Below, piece after piece: positions 53,395 through 64,000 of a DNA stretch of 64,000 nt. The notes beneath the pieces are model-generated. The model saw nothing but the letters and a program-made list of their open reading frames with translations, did no database searches and was not told the origin of the DNA. Positions within the stretch are counted from its first letter, which is position 1. Each line of letters opens with the position of its first letter. This stretch comes from Nymphaea colorata. Lineage: Eukaryota > Streptophyta > Magnoliopsida > Nymphaeales > Nymphaeaceae. The stretch lies in assembly GCF_008831285.2 (NCBI RefSeq), contig NC_045147.1, positions 14,238,854 through 14,302,853 on the forward strand, written 5' to 3'. The translations under genes were made by a program, and so were the position numbers.

Positions 53395-54462
53395 GTAATA
53401 CTACAAACAAACAGCTTTTCTGAAAGATATTAATGTGAATACCGTGAACCATATATCCTCAGTTTTTGCATGGTGATGGTGTCGTGTTACCATATGCGTT
53501 CCCCTTCTTAAGACTGACCTTTGTTAGTGTTTCTGAATATAATCCTTTGGTTCCTGTCAAAGGTATGATGGAGCATGACGGCCGCACACTAATTGATCTT
53601 CGTAATCATGTTCATATGGCCTTCTTAAGGAAGTTGAGGATAAAGGCAAAGGGGGATCTCAAAAAATTCAGTCTCGTCACCCCAAAAAGCATTTGAGACA
53701 GAATCAGAACTAAACTTCCTACTGAAGATGATGGAGAAAGAAAATTTGCGTGAAGAGATGCGTTTAGCAGACGACGGTTGAAAACTGGGGTATGGCTATG
53801 GCTTCCAGACGCCCTTCAAGCATTCATAACACAAAAGCTCGAAGCCACGCTCAATTAACTTAGATTTTAGTGCCAAAATCTGGCAATTCCTCTGCTCTGA
53901 ATCTGGTGGAAGATGAATCCGTCAGTTGTCCATGTAACTTTTTCTGATCACAACATAATGCTCGGAGATTAACTCCAGTTTGGTTGTTTAGCTAGAAAAT
54001 TTGAAAATGGAGAAATGAAAGCATTCACAAAGCGCTGTTCTTAGTACTTGGTAGGCTAGAGAAATGCTGCAAATCATTGGAAATGGCAGTTTGGACCAGA
54101 AGTCGAAATCTGGGAAGCTTCTATTCTCGAGCAAAGTTAGATATTGATGGCGGTGGCTGCTAAAAACGTTAATGATATGCATTTCTTACTACTCGTGCAG
54201 CGAACAGAGCGGCTGGAACCTTATAAACTGGAATAGTTATTTTAGAAGAATTCTGTCTGATATAGGTTCACATAGTAATACTCAAACTCAAGCTTTAGTT
54301 AGCGTTAACCTAGAGTTAATGGGCAAATGTTTTTTTTTTTTTTCAAATTAGTGGTGCAAAACCTAGGTTGTTCTTAGAAACATTAAAGGATAGTTTGTTT
54401 TCAACATCAACAAATCTTTAGTGGAATTTTGAAATGTTTTCTAAAAGAAATAAAAAACCATC

Positions 54463-54468
<6 letters not shown>
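53395..54468. other. Spacer with one unassigned short frame
   Basis: A frame at 53466-53696 of 76 codons has mixed composition but no recognisable domain or start context, and I do not call it a gene. Nothing else was recognised. Confidence 0.4.

Positions 54469-54533
<65 letters not shown>
54469..54533. repeat. Compound CT/TA microsatellite
   Basis: About nineteen CT units followed by about thirteen AT units, the same arrangement as at 34010-34127. Confidence 0.95.
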
Positions 54534-54536
<3 letters not shown>

Positions 54537-55327
54537 GAGCTTTCTTGACTGCTTCCTATCACAAGAGACTCGTGAAACTGAAAATCTGCAATGTGGTGGG
54601 TGATGGGTGACTGCAGTGTGCGATTCGGTGTGATATTGTTAAAAGAGGAAGATGATCACAACGATGAGTAAGCAGCTTCCTTAGGTCAGCTGTCAGACTC
54701 ATCCCTCTTGAGCTCCTTCTTCATTCTTTCTGTGCTGGTGAAGATCGTTACCATAGATGTATCAGACTTGATTTGGATGACGTTATTGACTTGCCAAATA
54801 ACTTTGTAGCGCTTATGGATTTCCTGGCTTTTTTTTTTTTTTTTTGTTAAGGAAGGCAGATGTGGACGAGGATCCAATCGAACCCAGTCATGCTTTAATG
54901 GAATTAAATTAAAAGTTTGAATTTAATCAAGCATTTCAAATTGCTCATTGAAATAAAATTTTGTCATATATATATAAGGTTAGTATAGAATCGGATTCAA
55001 ATATGATATACTCTTTGCTACGTCTGACGTTCATATATTCATACTCAAATCGGATTCGAACTCAAATTCAAATAAAGAAAAAACTATAATATATCCGAAA
55101 CTGAATTCACAAATCTGAATCCAATCGGAATCTGATTTCTGGATTAACATCTGAATATGAATCCGACTTTTAAATCAAATTAAAACTGCAATGTGATATT
55201 TCAAGATACAACTTTCAAAATATATGAACTAGTTATAAAATATTTATTTGAAACTTCCCATCAGTTATTTACTCAACTCTGAATCCGATCGAATGTCATT
55301 CTTAAAATTTTTGTTTTATAGCCTCTC

Positions 55328-55364
<37 letters not shown>

Positions 55365-55714
55365 GGTATCCGTAACTTTTCAGAGTCACCAAACTATCAA
55401 ACCAAAGCTATTTGATTTACTATGATGAACGGTTGCAAGAAAAATGTGAAAGGTATCTTTGTAATCTAGCATCAGGCATTTTTTCTCTTTTTTTTTTCAA
55501 CCATCTATCTATTTCAGATAGACAAGCAAAGTCATCATTCACTCACTCATATATATGTATATATAAAAGTTAAAGTATGTAATTAGAAAACACTTGCCAA
55601 TTGCCATAACAGTACTAGCAATGGTGCAGTAATAGTTTATGGTGCTTTTAACATGAAACTATAAGATGTTAACTGAAATCCTGATAGTTCAGATCTTAGT
55701 CACAAATAATATTT
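54534..55714. other. Spacer with decayed repeat
   Basis: Near 54880-55300 lies a stretch of many AATCCGA/TCGGATT-like phrases in both orientations, typical of old plant transposon relics. A TA microsatellite is at 55332-55362. No gene. Confidence 0.45.
55332..55362. repeat. TA microsatellite
   Basis: About fifteen AT units. Confidence 0.9.
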
Positions 55715-56010
55715 CTGAGTTTTAAACAGCAAAGCTTTTCTCAGGTATAATACGGCGAGCTTGAAAAAACTTGAAAAATACTGTAAATTTTTAAAAATTA
55801 AAAAAAAAAACTAAAAATATGTGAAAAGTAAAATAAATGAGAAACTTATAGCACAAATATCAAAAGATAAGTAGATTTGCAACAAATAAAAATAGAAAAT
55901 GAAAAGAAACTGTTTGGCATAAAAAAATAAAAAAAAAGTGAAAAAAAAATGCATTTTTTTTAGTTTTAAACGGCAGTTTAATTTATTGTGTTATTTCCTA
56001 AAAAAAATGT
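55715..56010. repeat. A-rich dispersed repeat, copy 2
   Basis: Begins GAGTTTTAAACAGCAAAGC, continues TTTCTCAGGTATAATACGG and GCGAGCTTGAAAAA, then AAAAGATAAGTAGATTTGC and ACAAATAAAAATAGAAAATG, GTTTGGCATAAAAAA, and ends near AGTTTTAAACGGCAGTTTAA. Closest to copy 3 at 62.3 kb. Confidence 0.75.
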
Positions 56011-56254
56011 TGGTTTTGTGACACTGGTTCAGATCAAACAAAAGAAACCTCACCAATGCCTATGAACTGGGTCCCAAGGAAGCCATTTTTCATGCATGTG
56101 CATGCACATACACACATATATTCATATACACGGATGTAATTAAACAGAACCTGCAGCAACACGGACCACAACCCAGCTTGCAGTGCTGGTCCTCACTCAA
56201 GAGTTTCTGCTTCCAAGTTTCATTAGGAACTGACACATCTTACAAGCTTCAGAA

Positions 56255-56372
56255 ATGAGTCCTGCCACTTTCTATCCTTTTATTATCTGCTGTGGACTTG
56301 TGAAGAGTAAAAGAATTACAGAGTTCTTACATATGAGTCCTACCACTTTTCATCCTTTTGCTATCTTCTGCA
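56255..56372. repeat. Two-copy direct repeat, 78-base spacing
   Basis: ATGAGTCCTGCCACTTTC at 56255 and ATGAGTCCTACCACTTTT at 56333, each followed by similar sequence (ATCCTTTT.., CTGC). About 40 bases are conserved in each copy. Confidence 0.7.
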
Positions 56373-56375
56373 GAG

Positions 56376-58889
56376 TGATGTTAAATTCAGTACCCACTTG
56401 GTCACACCTTGCGATCACCCAAATCTTTTGTTTAATAACTTCCCATTTGATCGGCGCTGGTCAGAGTTTCAGGTTGAAACATTTATCGGGAACTTAGACT
56501 TCCTGCAAACTCGAGAATGAGGGGAGATTGGCTTGAAATTTGGAGGGAACGGAGAAATTTAAGACCCAACTGCTCCAATAGGAAGAAATTTGCATGGCCG
56601 TGTCGCAGTAAAGCGTTTGCTTTCAATACCACAAGTCAAGGCATGTGCAGCTTGACTTGTCCTTCTGCTTTGCTCTCTGTCGAAGCAAGGGCGACTTCAC
56701 CTTCTTTCTTTGTTTCTGGCCGCAACGAGACCTACTCCACCTTCAAAGTAATGCTAACGTTGGAACACTCCAGGAGTCTAACTGCCATTAGATTGCCATA
56801 TAGAAAGTTACGGTGTGCATCTTTTTCTTATACTCTTGGAAAACTATGAGGTTTGTTTGATTATGTATCCCTGAGCTTAGATTCAAGGGTCTGGCCTTCT
56901 TTGACACGCACCTTAGATATATGGCTGAAGCAAACTGTGAATTCGACGATCATGATGTTTAAGACGTCAATAGTCCTCAGATCTATGAAATTGAAGTGGG
57001 AAAAGGGGGGGTGACTGAAGATTTAGATCCATAGATTTTCATGAAGTAATTAGTGCATCTTGATTTCGGATTCTCATTAGAAATTGGTAAATTCTAAACC
57101 ATGAAATCTAATATCCCAAGATCTTAAGATGGAATGTAATCAAACACCGCTTAAGATCAGTCATCTGCCCGACTCGAAGCAGTTGGTACCTTGTGATTTA
57201 TGATTCTATATAAAGAATGTTCATCATATGAAACTTTGTAGAAATATGCAGCGCAACATTTTTTTTTTTTTTTTTTTGAGAAATTAATGAACTTTGGGTC
57301 ATTTTTTTGCCTGAGAATATGAATTTTTAGGACTTTGGAAAATATTAAAGATGTCTATGCCATCCTTTTTCTCTTGGAATTCTTTTCGAACGTAGTAAAG
57401 ATTCATATCACAATCGGGTGAGCTGGAAGAGATCTCACCTAACCCCTTTCTCGTTCTCATGTATGATTTTCGTGACCCAGCCTCCTTTCCTCAAAAAAAA
57501 AAAAAAGAAGAAGAAGAAGTAAAGAAAAAAAAAAGTCTTCCATAAGGTCTACGACTGTTTTTTTTTTTTTTTTTGTCTGGGAACTGAATGGTCCTCATGA
57601 CTCTCTCCTGCCATTAGGAGGAACCGATCACTATATGGTCATTTAGAATAGCAGTTTCCCACTGTTCGTTCCATTCATGCATTTCGTTAGTGGGCCAAAC
57701 CATTTACGTCAGGCCACTTTGTTATATTTAATTGAAGCATTTCTTTAGCTCGATTCAGCATGCGTTTAATCAAATGCATAACTCGATCCGTCAAACGATG
57801 GATCTGATCATATGACCTTTTAAGTTAAAGAGTTCAATTTCCGAAATAGCTAAACCCATCTTGTGATAAAGAAATAAAAGACAATAAAGTGTGAGCGCTA
57901 GGCTAATTCCACTGAAGGCAGAAGCCCCCACCCCCCTTCTCCTCATCCCTGTAGGATTCAGGATTACTTTGGTGGATCGAGGTAGGCGCCTCGCTATACA
58001 TTATTTGCATTTAGATGCATTTTCTTTTGTAGCACAGACAGGAGATGGAAACGAAGAACGGCGGCCTACCAATCCCCACACGGGCCATTGTACCAACCTC
58101 CTTGTGGATAAATAAAATAAAAGATAATATAGGCAATAGTGCAAAGCTTGACAGCCCATGAAAGCAGCAGCAGCTCATTAATTTCTACTTCCGGTGACAG
58201 TGTGGCCGGGCATATGATACGAAGGCTTCAAAATAACGAACTCCACTCCTTTTTGTGGTGCTCCTTTGCAGGAAAAAAAAAAAAACGTCTTGAAACACAA
58301 AATTATTTTAGAGAGTTTGTATTCATGTGAATGAAATCATGAATGTTTACAAGAATGGACCCAAGGCACCATCATTGCGGAAGAACCAGTTCATGGTAAT
58401 TAGATAAAGTTTATTTAAGTTAAAACCGTTAAAACTTCGAAATGTTACGTAATGTTATCAGTTCTTGTCTGTACGTTCAAAGAAAGCAATCAAAGATGTG
58501 CATTTATAAGTTTTTTGAAGCATCAGGATTGCAAACTCACTGCCAGGATTTTGAAAAGAAAAGAAATTTCAGAAACTTACTTGGAAAGTGTAAAATTGAC
58601 AAGTTTTCGTTTGATTACATTGATCCCACTGAAAGACAAAAAAGGAGAACTATTCCCTTCTCAATTGTTAAAAAAGAAAAGGATTCCTTTGTCCACTTAG
58701 GTGAAGCTCTTGGCTATGGTGATGCCACCCAACCTTCCAGGCCCATCTCATTCGGCACCCAAATTCATGTTGGCAACAATCTCATTTAACACTCAATTCA
58801 TGTCCGCCTCAATCTCGTTCAGAATTCACATCGCGTCGCCATCAAAAGAATGTGGCGGTGCCCGGTGGTTGAACACACAACTCTATAGA

Positions 58890-58927
<38 letters not shown>

Positions 58928-59164
58928 GGATCAAACTACGAACAAGAAATCTCAAAGATTGATTCAGATCAAAATGAAAGTTAAAACAATCTACAAAGAT
59001 CTACAGGCATGAATGAAACCATCCAGATTACATGCAATTCATTCACTTAATTAGCCTTGTTACTTAATTCTGCGAGGGGAGGGAGAACCGCGAACACAAG
59101 GAGGAAAATGGAGAAGAAAGACGACTGCCCAAGAGACGTTGAAGACGCCTTCTCTGTTTCTCGC
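56376..59164. other. Spacer without convincing gene
   Basis: A frame of 110 codons at 56517-56849 shows no known domain and I do not call it. Poly-T/A runs lie near 57260, 57495 and 57560. A segment near 57411-57490 resembles, reversed, the 3' part of the SINE at 50 kb. A CT tract lies at 58895-58924. The last 150 bases are the likely 3' UTR of the KIC-like gene. Confidence 0.45.
58895..58924. repeat. CT microsatellite
   Basis: Fifteen CT units, about 240 bases beyond the stop codon of the KIC-like gene. Confidence 0.9.
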
Positions 59165-59557
59165 TTATTTCCCGGAGCGCCGGATCTCCTGAGCGAGAGC
59201 CTCCTCCAGCCAGGCCTCCGCGTCGCTCATGAGCTCCGGGCTGAGCCTGACCATGAGCACGCAGAACTCGCGCTCGTCCAACGCCCCGTCGCCGTCGAGA
59301 TCCCCCTCCCTCACCATCGCCTCCAGCTCGGCGTCCCCGAGCCCGTCCAGCCCCAGCAGCCCCGCGTTCCTCTTCAGGCTCTCGGCCGTGATCACGCCCC
59401 TTGCCGGGTCGGCCAGCAGCCTGAAGCCGTTCACCAGCTCGCCCATGAACTCGTCCGCCAGGAGCTTCTCCGCCATCACGGGCAGAAGGTCCTCGTACTC
59501 CTCCTCCTCCTCCTCCGCCGAAGCAGGCCCCATCTCCTCCGTTGCTCCCTTGTTCAT
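59165..59557 (-). CDS. KIC: KIC-like single EF-hand calcium-binding protein
   Basis: Single-exon gene of 130 residues, GC-rich. The ATG at 59557 is preceded by a TATA box. Residues 14-20 are an acidic run; residues 21-66 (YEDLLPVMAEKLLADEF, FRLLADPARGVITAESLKRN) form a degenerate first EF-like half; residues 86-97 are a canonical EF-hand loop (DLDGDGALDERE, with Asp at 1, 3, 5 and Glu at 12), followed by FCVLMVRLSPELM. This order, one working EF hand and the LSPELM motif match Arabidopsis KIC and its relative PBP1 from memory. KIC binds the calmodulin-binding kinesin KCBP in a Ca2+-dependent way and affects trichome branching; PBP1 binds the PINOID kinase. Which role applies cannot be told from sequence alone. 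The large frames on the opposite strand here are mirror shadows of its GC-rich codons. Confidence 0.93.
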   Translation of the reverse strand: MNKGATEEMGPASAEEEEEEYEDLLPVMAEKLLADEFMGELVNGFRLLADPARGVITAESLKRNAGLLGLDGLGDAELEAMVREGDLDGDGALDEREFCVLMVRLSPELMSDAEAWLEEALAQEIRRSGK

Positions 59558-59601
59558 AGCTTCCGATTCGAGGCGACGTAGGAAAGCTGGCAGTGCTGAT
59601 C

Positions 59602-59608
59602 ATTTATA
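59602..59608 (-). promoter_or_regulatory. Putative TATA box of the KIC-like gene
   Basis: The minus strand reads TATAAAT, 45 bases before the ATG at 59557, implying a very short leader of roughly 15-20 bases. Confidence 0.6.
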
Positions 59609-59619
59609 CAAACACATTG

Positions 59620-62274
59620 TGGGCATGGTCCCTGGCCAGCTCTACACCAGTTCAAGCCTCGCCCCTCTAGATTTCGTCTGGTGGTTGCACGACAAACGCC
59701 CCGATGCGAATTTATTATCGCCGCTGTCATCTTCTTGATTACGGCGTGGCATCTTAACGTGATTCGATGGGGAAAAAAAGAAGATGACCAAAATGGGCCT
59801 CATGAGCTCATCTCAAGAGGCCCCTGGTTCTAACTTGAAGTTGTTTCAAGTTTCTATCAATCAAACTCTATGACTCACCGAAATATGTCATGCATTTATC
59901 ATTATATAATCAGCTTTTGGAATTTAAAGGGCCCTGCTACTGAAGAATGTACAAAGTTTCAAAAATTTTAAGTTGTGTTTATGTGAGAACCATGTTCTGT
60001 GAAAACATGTGTTTGAACCATTTCTTAAAATATGGTTTGTGTGTCCAAAACGATAAAATGTCGTTCCACCTAAGTCATGTTCTTAACATGATAACATTTA
60101 AGAGAGTCAACAAACATGTTCCTAACATGACAACATGGAGTCGGCAAACACGCCCTTACGGTGTATTTGATAGCTTCGTATTTGAGATGTGAGATGGATC
60201 TAAGATCTCTTTTATGTAGGATTCAAAATGTAAACAAACACTTGATTTTACCATTACAAGGAAAAATCATGGATTTGATATCCTCAGTGAAAACCCTCAC
60301 GTTTGAGGTTGACAGTGAGAAGGTTTCTAACCTTAGATCCAATAGATCTGATATCCCTAATTATCTCAAATCATCTCTGATGCTATCAAAATGTCCTCTT
60401 ATGGGCAGTTTGACTACAGTAACATACCGTAAATCTATGCCAAATGGGTAGATTCATGGCGCCCTATAATACATTGTTCCATGAATTTGCTTCATTTTTA
60501 AGATAGATTTATTAAACAGTAACATAATGTTACTGTTGCCAAACAGCTCCTTAAAATTTTTGACATATTTTGCCCTTGGTGTGTAACAATTGACAAATTT
60601 ATCTTCTTTGTTTTTGCAATTTCAAGACAATTTTTTATTACTTTGATACTGGCATTTGGCCTTATCAAATTGTTCCACTTTTTTGTGGGTGGGGGAAGGA
60701 TTTCTTTGACAAATTCAACCTGAAAAACTTGTTTCGACCACAAGAAAGTGTGGGGATATTTCTCTGCAATAACAGGGCATGGGTGAATTCTTGAATTGAA
60801 GAAAGAAACGCAACTTACTTTCACATTCTTACATTTCGTCGCAACCGAGCATGGCAAAAACTCTTTCCTCTTTTATTTATGTTTTCTTATATGTATTTGG
60901 TATAGCTTTTTGAGAAAACCTAAGACTCCAGAACTCTTTCCTTGATAGCATATTGGAAAAAAAATCTTCTTTTTCTCTCTTCAAACACACTTCCTACCCG
61001 TCTTTGTTAATCTTTTCCAATTTGGTCCTCTCTCACTGTAATATATATATATATATACGAGAGAGAGAGAGAGAGAGTCTGTGGAGTGTTAGAATGTGTA
61101 CAGGATCAAGACTTCTTTGCAGAAAATGCTGAACATTCTTCTTTATTCAATTACTATCGTGATTAATTATTGTGCGACGGAATTGAATACGTTTTTCTGC
61201 TAAGTTGCACGTCTTTTTGGCAGGCTTTTTTATATTCAATCGATGGTCAATGGATTAACAACGTGGATTCACCGATTCGATGTGCCAAATCGAAGCATTA
61301 ATGGAGACGTCGGCAACCTCAACTGCTCAGCACTCAATGTGAAATTCTACAGTTTGAAAAATTGCAAGTGCGCGCGGTGAGATTGAACTTCTTGTTGATA
61401 CGATGGTGATGCTGCGATGACGCAGATGTCCCTGTTGCACAAACTTCTGTGCAATTTTTGTTTCAGAAATGAGCTTCAATTCGTTTTCTTATCATATCTT
61501 TTTAGAAATTTAACCATACTAATGAGATAACTTGATGTCCAGAACCAGTCAGATAAGAACATGAGATCCCACGAGTCACAAAGATCAACTGCGACAGATC
61601 TATAAAAACTATAAATATTTATTAAACAGCGCTCCAATGAAAAGTTTCTGGGCTTTGAGCTACAAAAATCACATCTCCTTTCTTAGAAGGTTTAGAACAT
61701 TCAGGAGTCTACAACATCCTCTGCACAAAAATCATAGATTTCAATCTAATCAAGTTTCTGAAGGCCATTAAATCTTACCTGCCCATTTTCTAAGAAAGGA
61801 TTTTCTGGATCTGGATTAGACTTTTAGTCTCTGCTTGGAAAAAGGGCAATGGACTGAGAATAAACTTCAAAAAATCAACATACAGAAATTCAACTTCAAC
61901 ATTGTTTATGCAATTGGACTGCACCTGATCCATGCTCTAGAAGACGTCAAAAGGCGAAATTTTTTTCGCAAATGCGAGGGCAATACAGGAATTTGGGGTC
62001 ACGGCCATGCAGCTTCCAGGAAGGAGAGGAATTGGCGTTTAATGGTGGAAATAAGGTGAATGAAGGTGACTTGTGGGGGAAGGTCAAGTTGTTCTTGCTT
62101 TTGGTTTTGTTAGGCCACCCCCACTTTCCTGGTGCCTTCCTCCTTCTTCCCTTCATTGACATTCATATCTTTACAATAATGCTGCACTATTCTATAGTAC
62201 CCGTTTCGTATCGGCAGCTTGGTACCGGCTTTATTGTTTTTTAGAAAACTCGAGTTTGATTCGAAACCACAAAT
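59620..62274. other. Spacer with MITE-like remnant and microsatellite
   Basis: Between about 60158 and 60400 a segment begins CGGTGTATTTGATAGCTTC and ends GATGCTATCAAAATGTCC, an imperfect inverted repeat resembling the start of the segment at 15.2 kb. A compound TA/GA tract lies at 61040-61077. No gene supported. Confidence 0.45.
61040..61077. repeat. Compound TA/GA microsatellite
   Basis: About nine TA units, then CGA and about nine GA units, the same arrangement as at 35544-35608. Confidence 0.9.
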
Positions 62275-62665
62275 AACATCTCAGAGTTTTAAACAGCGAG
62301 GTTTTTTTCAGGTATAATATGGTGACCTTGAAAAAAACAAGAAAAATATGGTGATTTTTTTTAAATTTTAAAAAAATTAAAAATAAAAAAAAATAAAATA
62401 AGTAGGAAACTAATAACACAAACATCAAAAGATAAGTAGATTTGTAATAAATAAAAAATAAAAATAAATTGTTTGGCATTAAAAAAACTAAAAAAAGTGA
62501 AAAAAAACACATTCTTTTTTAACTTAAAAAAAACGTATTTTTTAAAGTTTTAAACCGTCATTTAATTTATCACGTATTAAAAAATGTACTTTTTAAACTT
62601 TTCTAAGGCTTGTCAACAAACTCGAATTTGGCATAAAAAAATGCATTTTCTACGACTATGCGACA
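62275..62665. repeat. A-rich dispersed repeat, copy 3
   Basis: Begins GAGTTTTAAACAGCGAGG, continues TTTTCAGGTATAATATGG, an A-rich centre with AAAAGATAAGTAGATTTG and GTTTGGCATTAAAAAA, then AGTTTTAAACCGTCATTTAA, and ends near TGCATTTTCTACGACTATG. Landmarks match copies 1 and 2 in order. Confidence 0.75.
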
Positions 62666-64000
62666 AACTTGACTTGAACTCCACCTTCAAATGTCGGCCG
62701 ATACGTATAGCAGCTGCAGCATCGGTTATGTCAATTTTATATCAATTGTTTCAATAAAATAACGATAATAATAATAATACTGATAAACTGATCTTTCAAG
62801 TGTTCAAATAGAAAAGCATTTAAAAAAGACTGGCAGATCAACGGAAAAAAAAAAAGACTCGCATTAATTTTGGTGCTAATGTTGACAAAATTTTATTGGG
62901 GATGTGGTTGGTCGCCTAGTCTTTATTGCATAGTTTTCTTGTTTATCAAACAGTAGATAATCGTATTAGTGTACTTAATTTTCACAATAAATATATTCTA
63001 ATTTTTTTTTTAAATACCGCCTTTGGTGAAAACGTTAAAGCGAGCTTTTAATATTGTCACCACAGGACTTTCAGTTTGCTTTTATTAAAATATATAAATG
63101 AGGACAATAGTTCTTGCACAAAAAGCTCAATGAAAATGTGTGGATTTGGAAAAGTTGCCTCTAGAATGTCAACAGTGAGTTGCCGATGGCAGCACACACA
63201 AATTTATTTATAAATAGAGGTATATAAAAAATTGCATATAGATGTGTCCAATTCAGTGTAGCAAGGATCTCTCTCACTATATGTATAGAAAAATTGGTAG
63301 GTTGAAACCTTTAGTTAACTTTCTCAATCTTCGAATTTTTTCGTATTGACTGTTGAGAGAGAAAAAAAGAGAAAGGTTTTTTAAGAGTTTAGGACCTGAA
63401 GATCTGACACCTACTAATCTCTCACTCTCTCTCTTTTGGCAATCTAACCTTATACATATAATCTTAGAAGTGGTTTGGTTTGAAACATATATTAGGTTAG
63501 TTATTTTTTGCTTTAATAATGTTTTTCATAAAAAAATGAACAGCCCCTATAACATCTAAATTTTGATATTAGATAGTTCAATTTTTTGACAAAGATAACT
63601 TAAACTAAAACATGATTTGTATTAAATTAGTAGTTATAAACGCATTAGGCAGCTTACATTTTGTTTAAAACACTTTTTATGGTTTTTATCCCATACCAAA
63701 ACAATCTGGTTTTTACTAATCATTCACACACACACATATATATAGACACACATTGGGTTTGGTTTTCACCAATCCAACTATATATATGTATCCAAAATTT
63801 GAAACTTAGGTATGTTTGATGGATTGGAAACTTGGAATTGAAAAAATATTCTTGAAAATAAGTTTCTTGGAATAAAGGAATTGAAAAAATCTTTCCGATT
63901 CTCATTTTGATGTGTGTGTGATGCCTTCTTAGTTTGATGGAATCGAAATATATTTCCAAGTGAAAAAGGCGAGTGAGGGAGGAAGAAGGGAGGTGCAAAA
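62666..64000. other. Spacer without gene
   Basis: AT-rich sequence with poly-A/T runs, short CA/TA repeats near 63722-63745 and no convincing frame. Near 63810-63960 several GATTGGAAACTTGGAATTG-like phrases occur in both orientations, probably a further MITE relic cut by the window end. Confidence 0.45.

Noticed and set aside
56517-56849. Plus-strand frame of 110 codons
   Set aside because: No recognised domain, no start context or promoter, and ordinary spacer composition around it.
59057-59738. Plus-strand frames of 169 and 174 codons
   Set aside because: They are opposite-strand shadows of the GC-rich KIC-like gene, which has a clear EF hand.

Overview
This window is nuclear DNA from a flowering plant. 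The genes have spliceosomal introns with GT..AG borders. The protein families are plant families: P-class and E-class pentatricopeptide repeat (PPR) proteins, an early nodulin-like phytocyanin, a proline-rich wall protein, ER-type Ca2+-ATPases and a KIC-type EF-hand protein. The spacers are long, AT-rich and full of TA and CT/GA microsatellites and decayed transposons. I cannot name the species. Several genes are GC-rich at the 5' end or throughout (both PPR genes, the KIC-like gene), against very AT-rich spacers.

Layout. 1-9.2 kb: an intronless mitochondrial-type PPR gene (256-1860, +), a long spacer, and a two-exon early nodulin-like gene (6159-6844, +). 9.2-11.2 kb: a PIF/Harbinger-type element of about 2.06 kb with matching ends and TAA target duplications. 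12.9-13.6 kb: a small proline-rich secreted protein (minus strand) with its own TATA box. 15.9-17.9 kb: a dead LINE retrotransposon (minus strand) with a small inverted-repeat element nested in it. 18.8-20.3 kb: an intronless E-class PPR gene (+). 22.5-27.95 kb and 41.9-46.6 kb: two complete, same-orientation, eight-exon ECA2-like Ca2+-ATPase genes, separated by about 14 kb of repeat-rich spacer. The window 47-59 kb has no convincing gene but holds a tRNA-derived SINE with a clear target duplication and copies of an A-rich dispersed repeat. 59.2-59.6 kb: a single-exon KIC-like calcium sensor (minus strand). 59.7-64 kb is non-coding and repeat-rich.

The two Ca2+-ATPases are tandem paralogues: exons 1 to 7 have exactly the same lengths in both. 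Both keep the phosphorylation Asp, hinge motifs and calcium ligands. The downstream copy in coordinates (41865-46573) has Cys in place of Ser in the TGES actuator motif. The other genes show no operon-like or pathway relationship; a Ca2+ pump pair and a Ca2+ sensor in one window is probably coincidence.

I found no clearly undescribed biological system. The best leads are the ECA2 tandem pair with its TGEC motif, coding-like islands inside the Harbinger-type element, a three-copy A-rich repeat family, and the SINE. Splice sites and exon joins were read by eye from GT/AG borders and reading frame.
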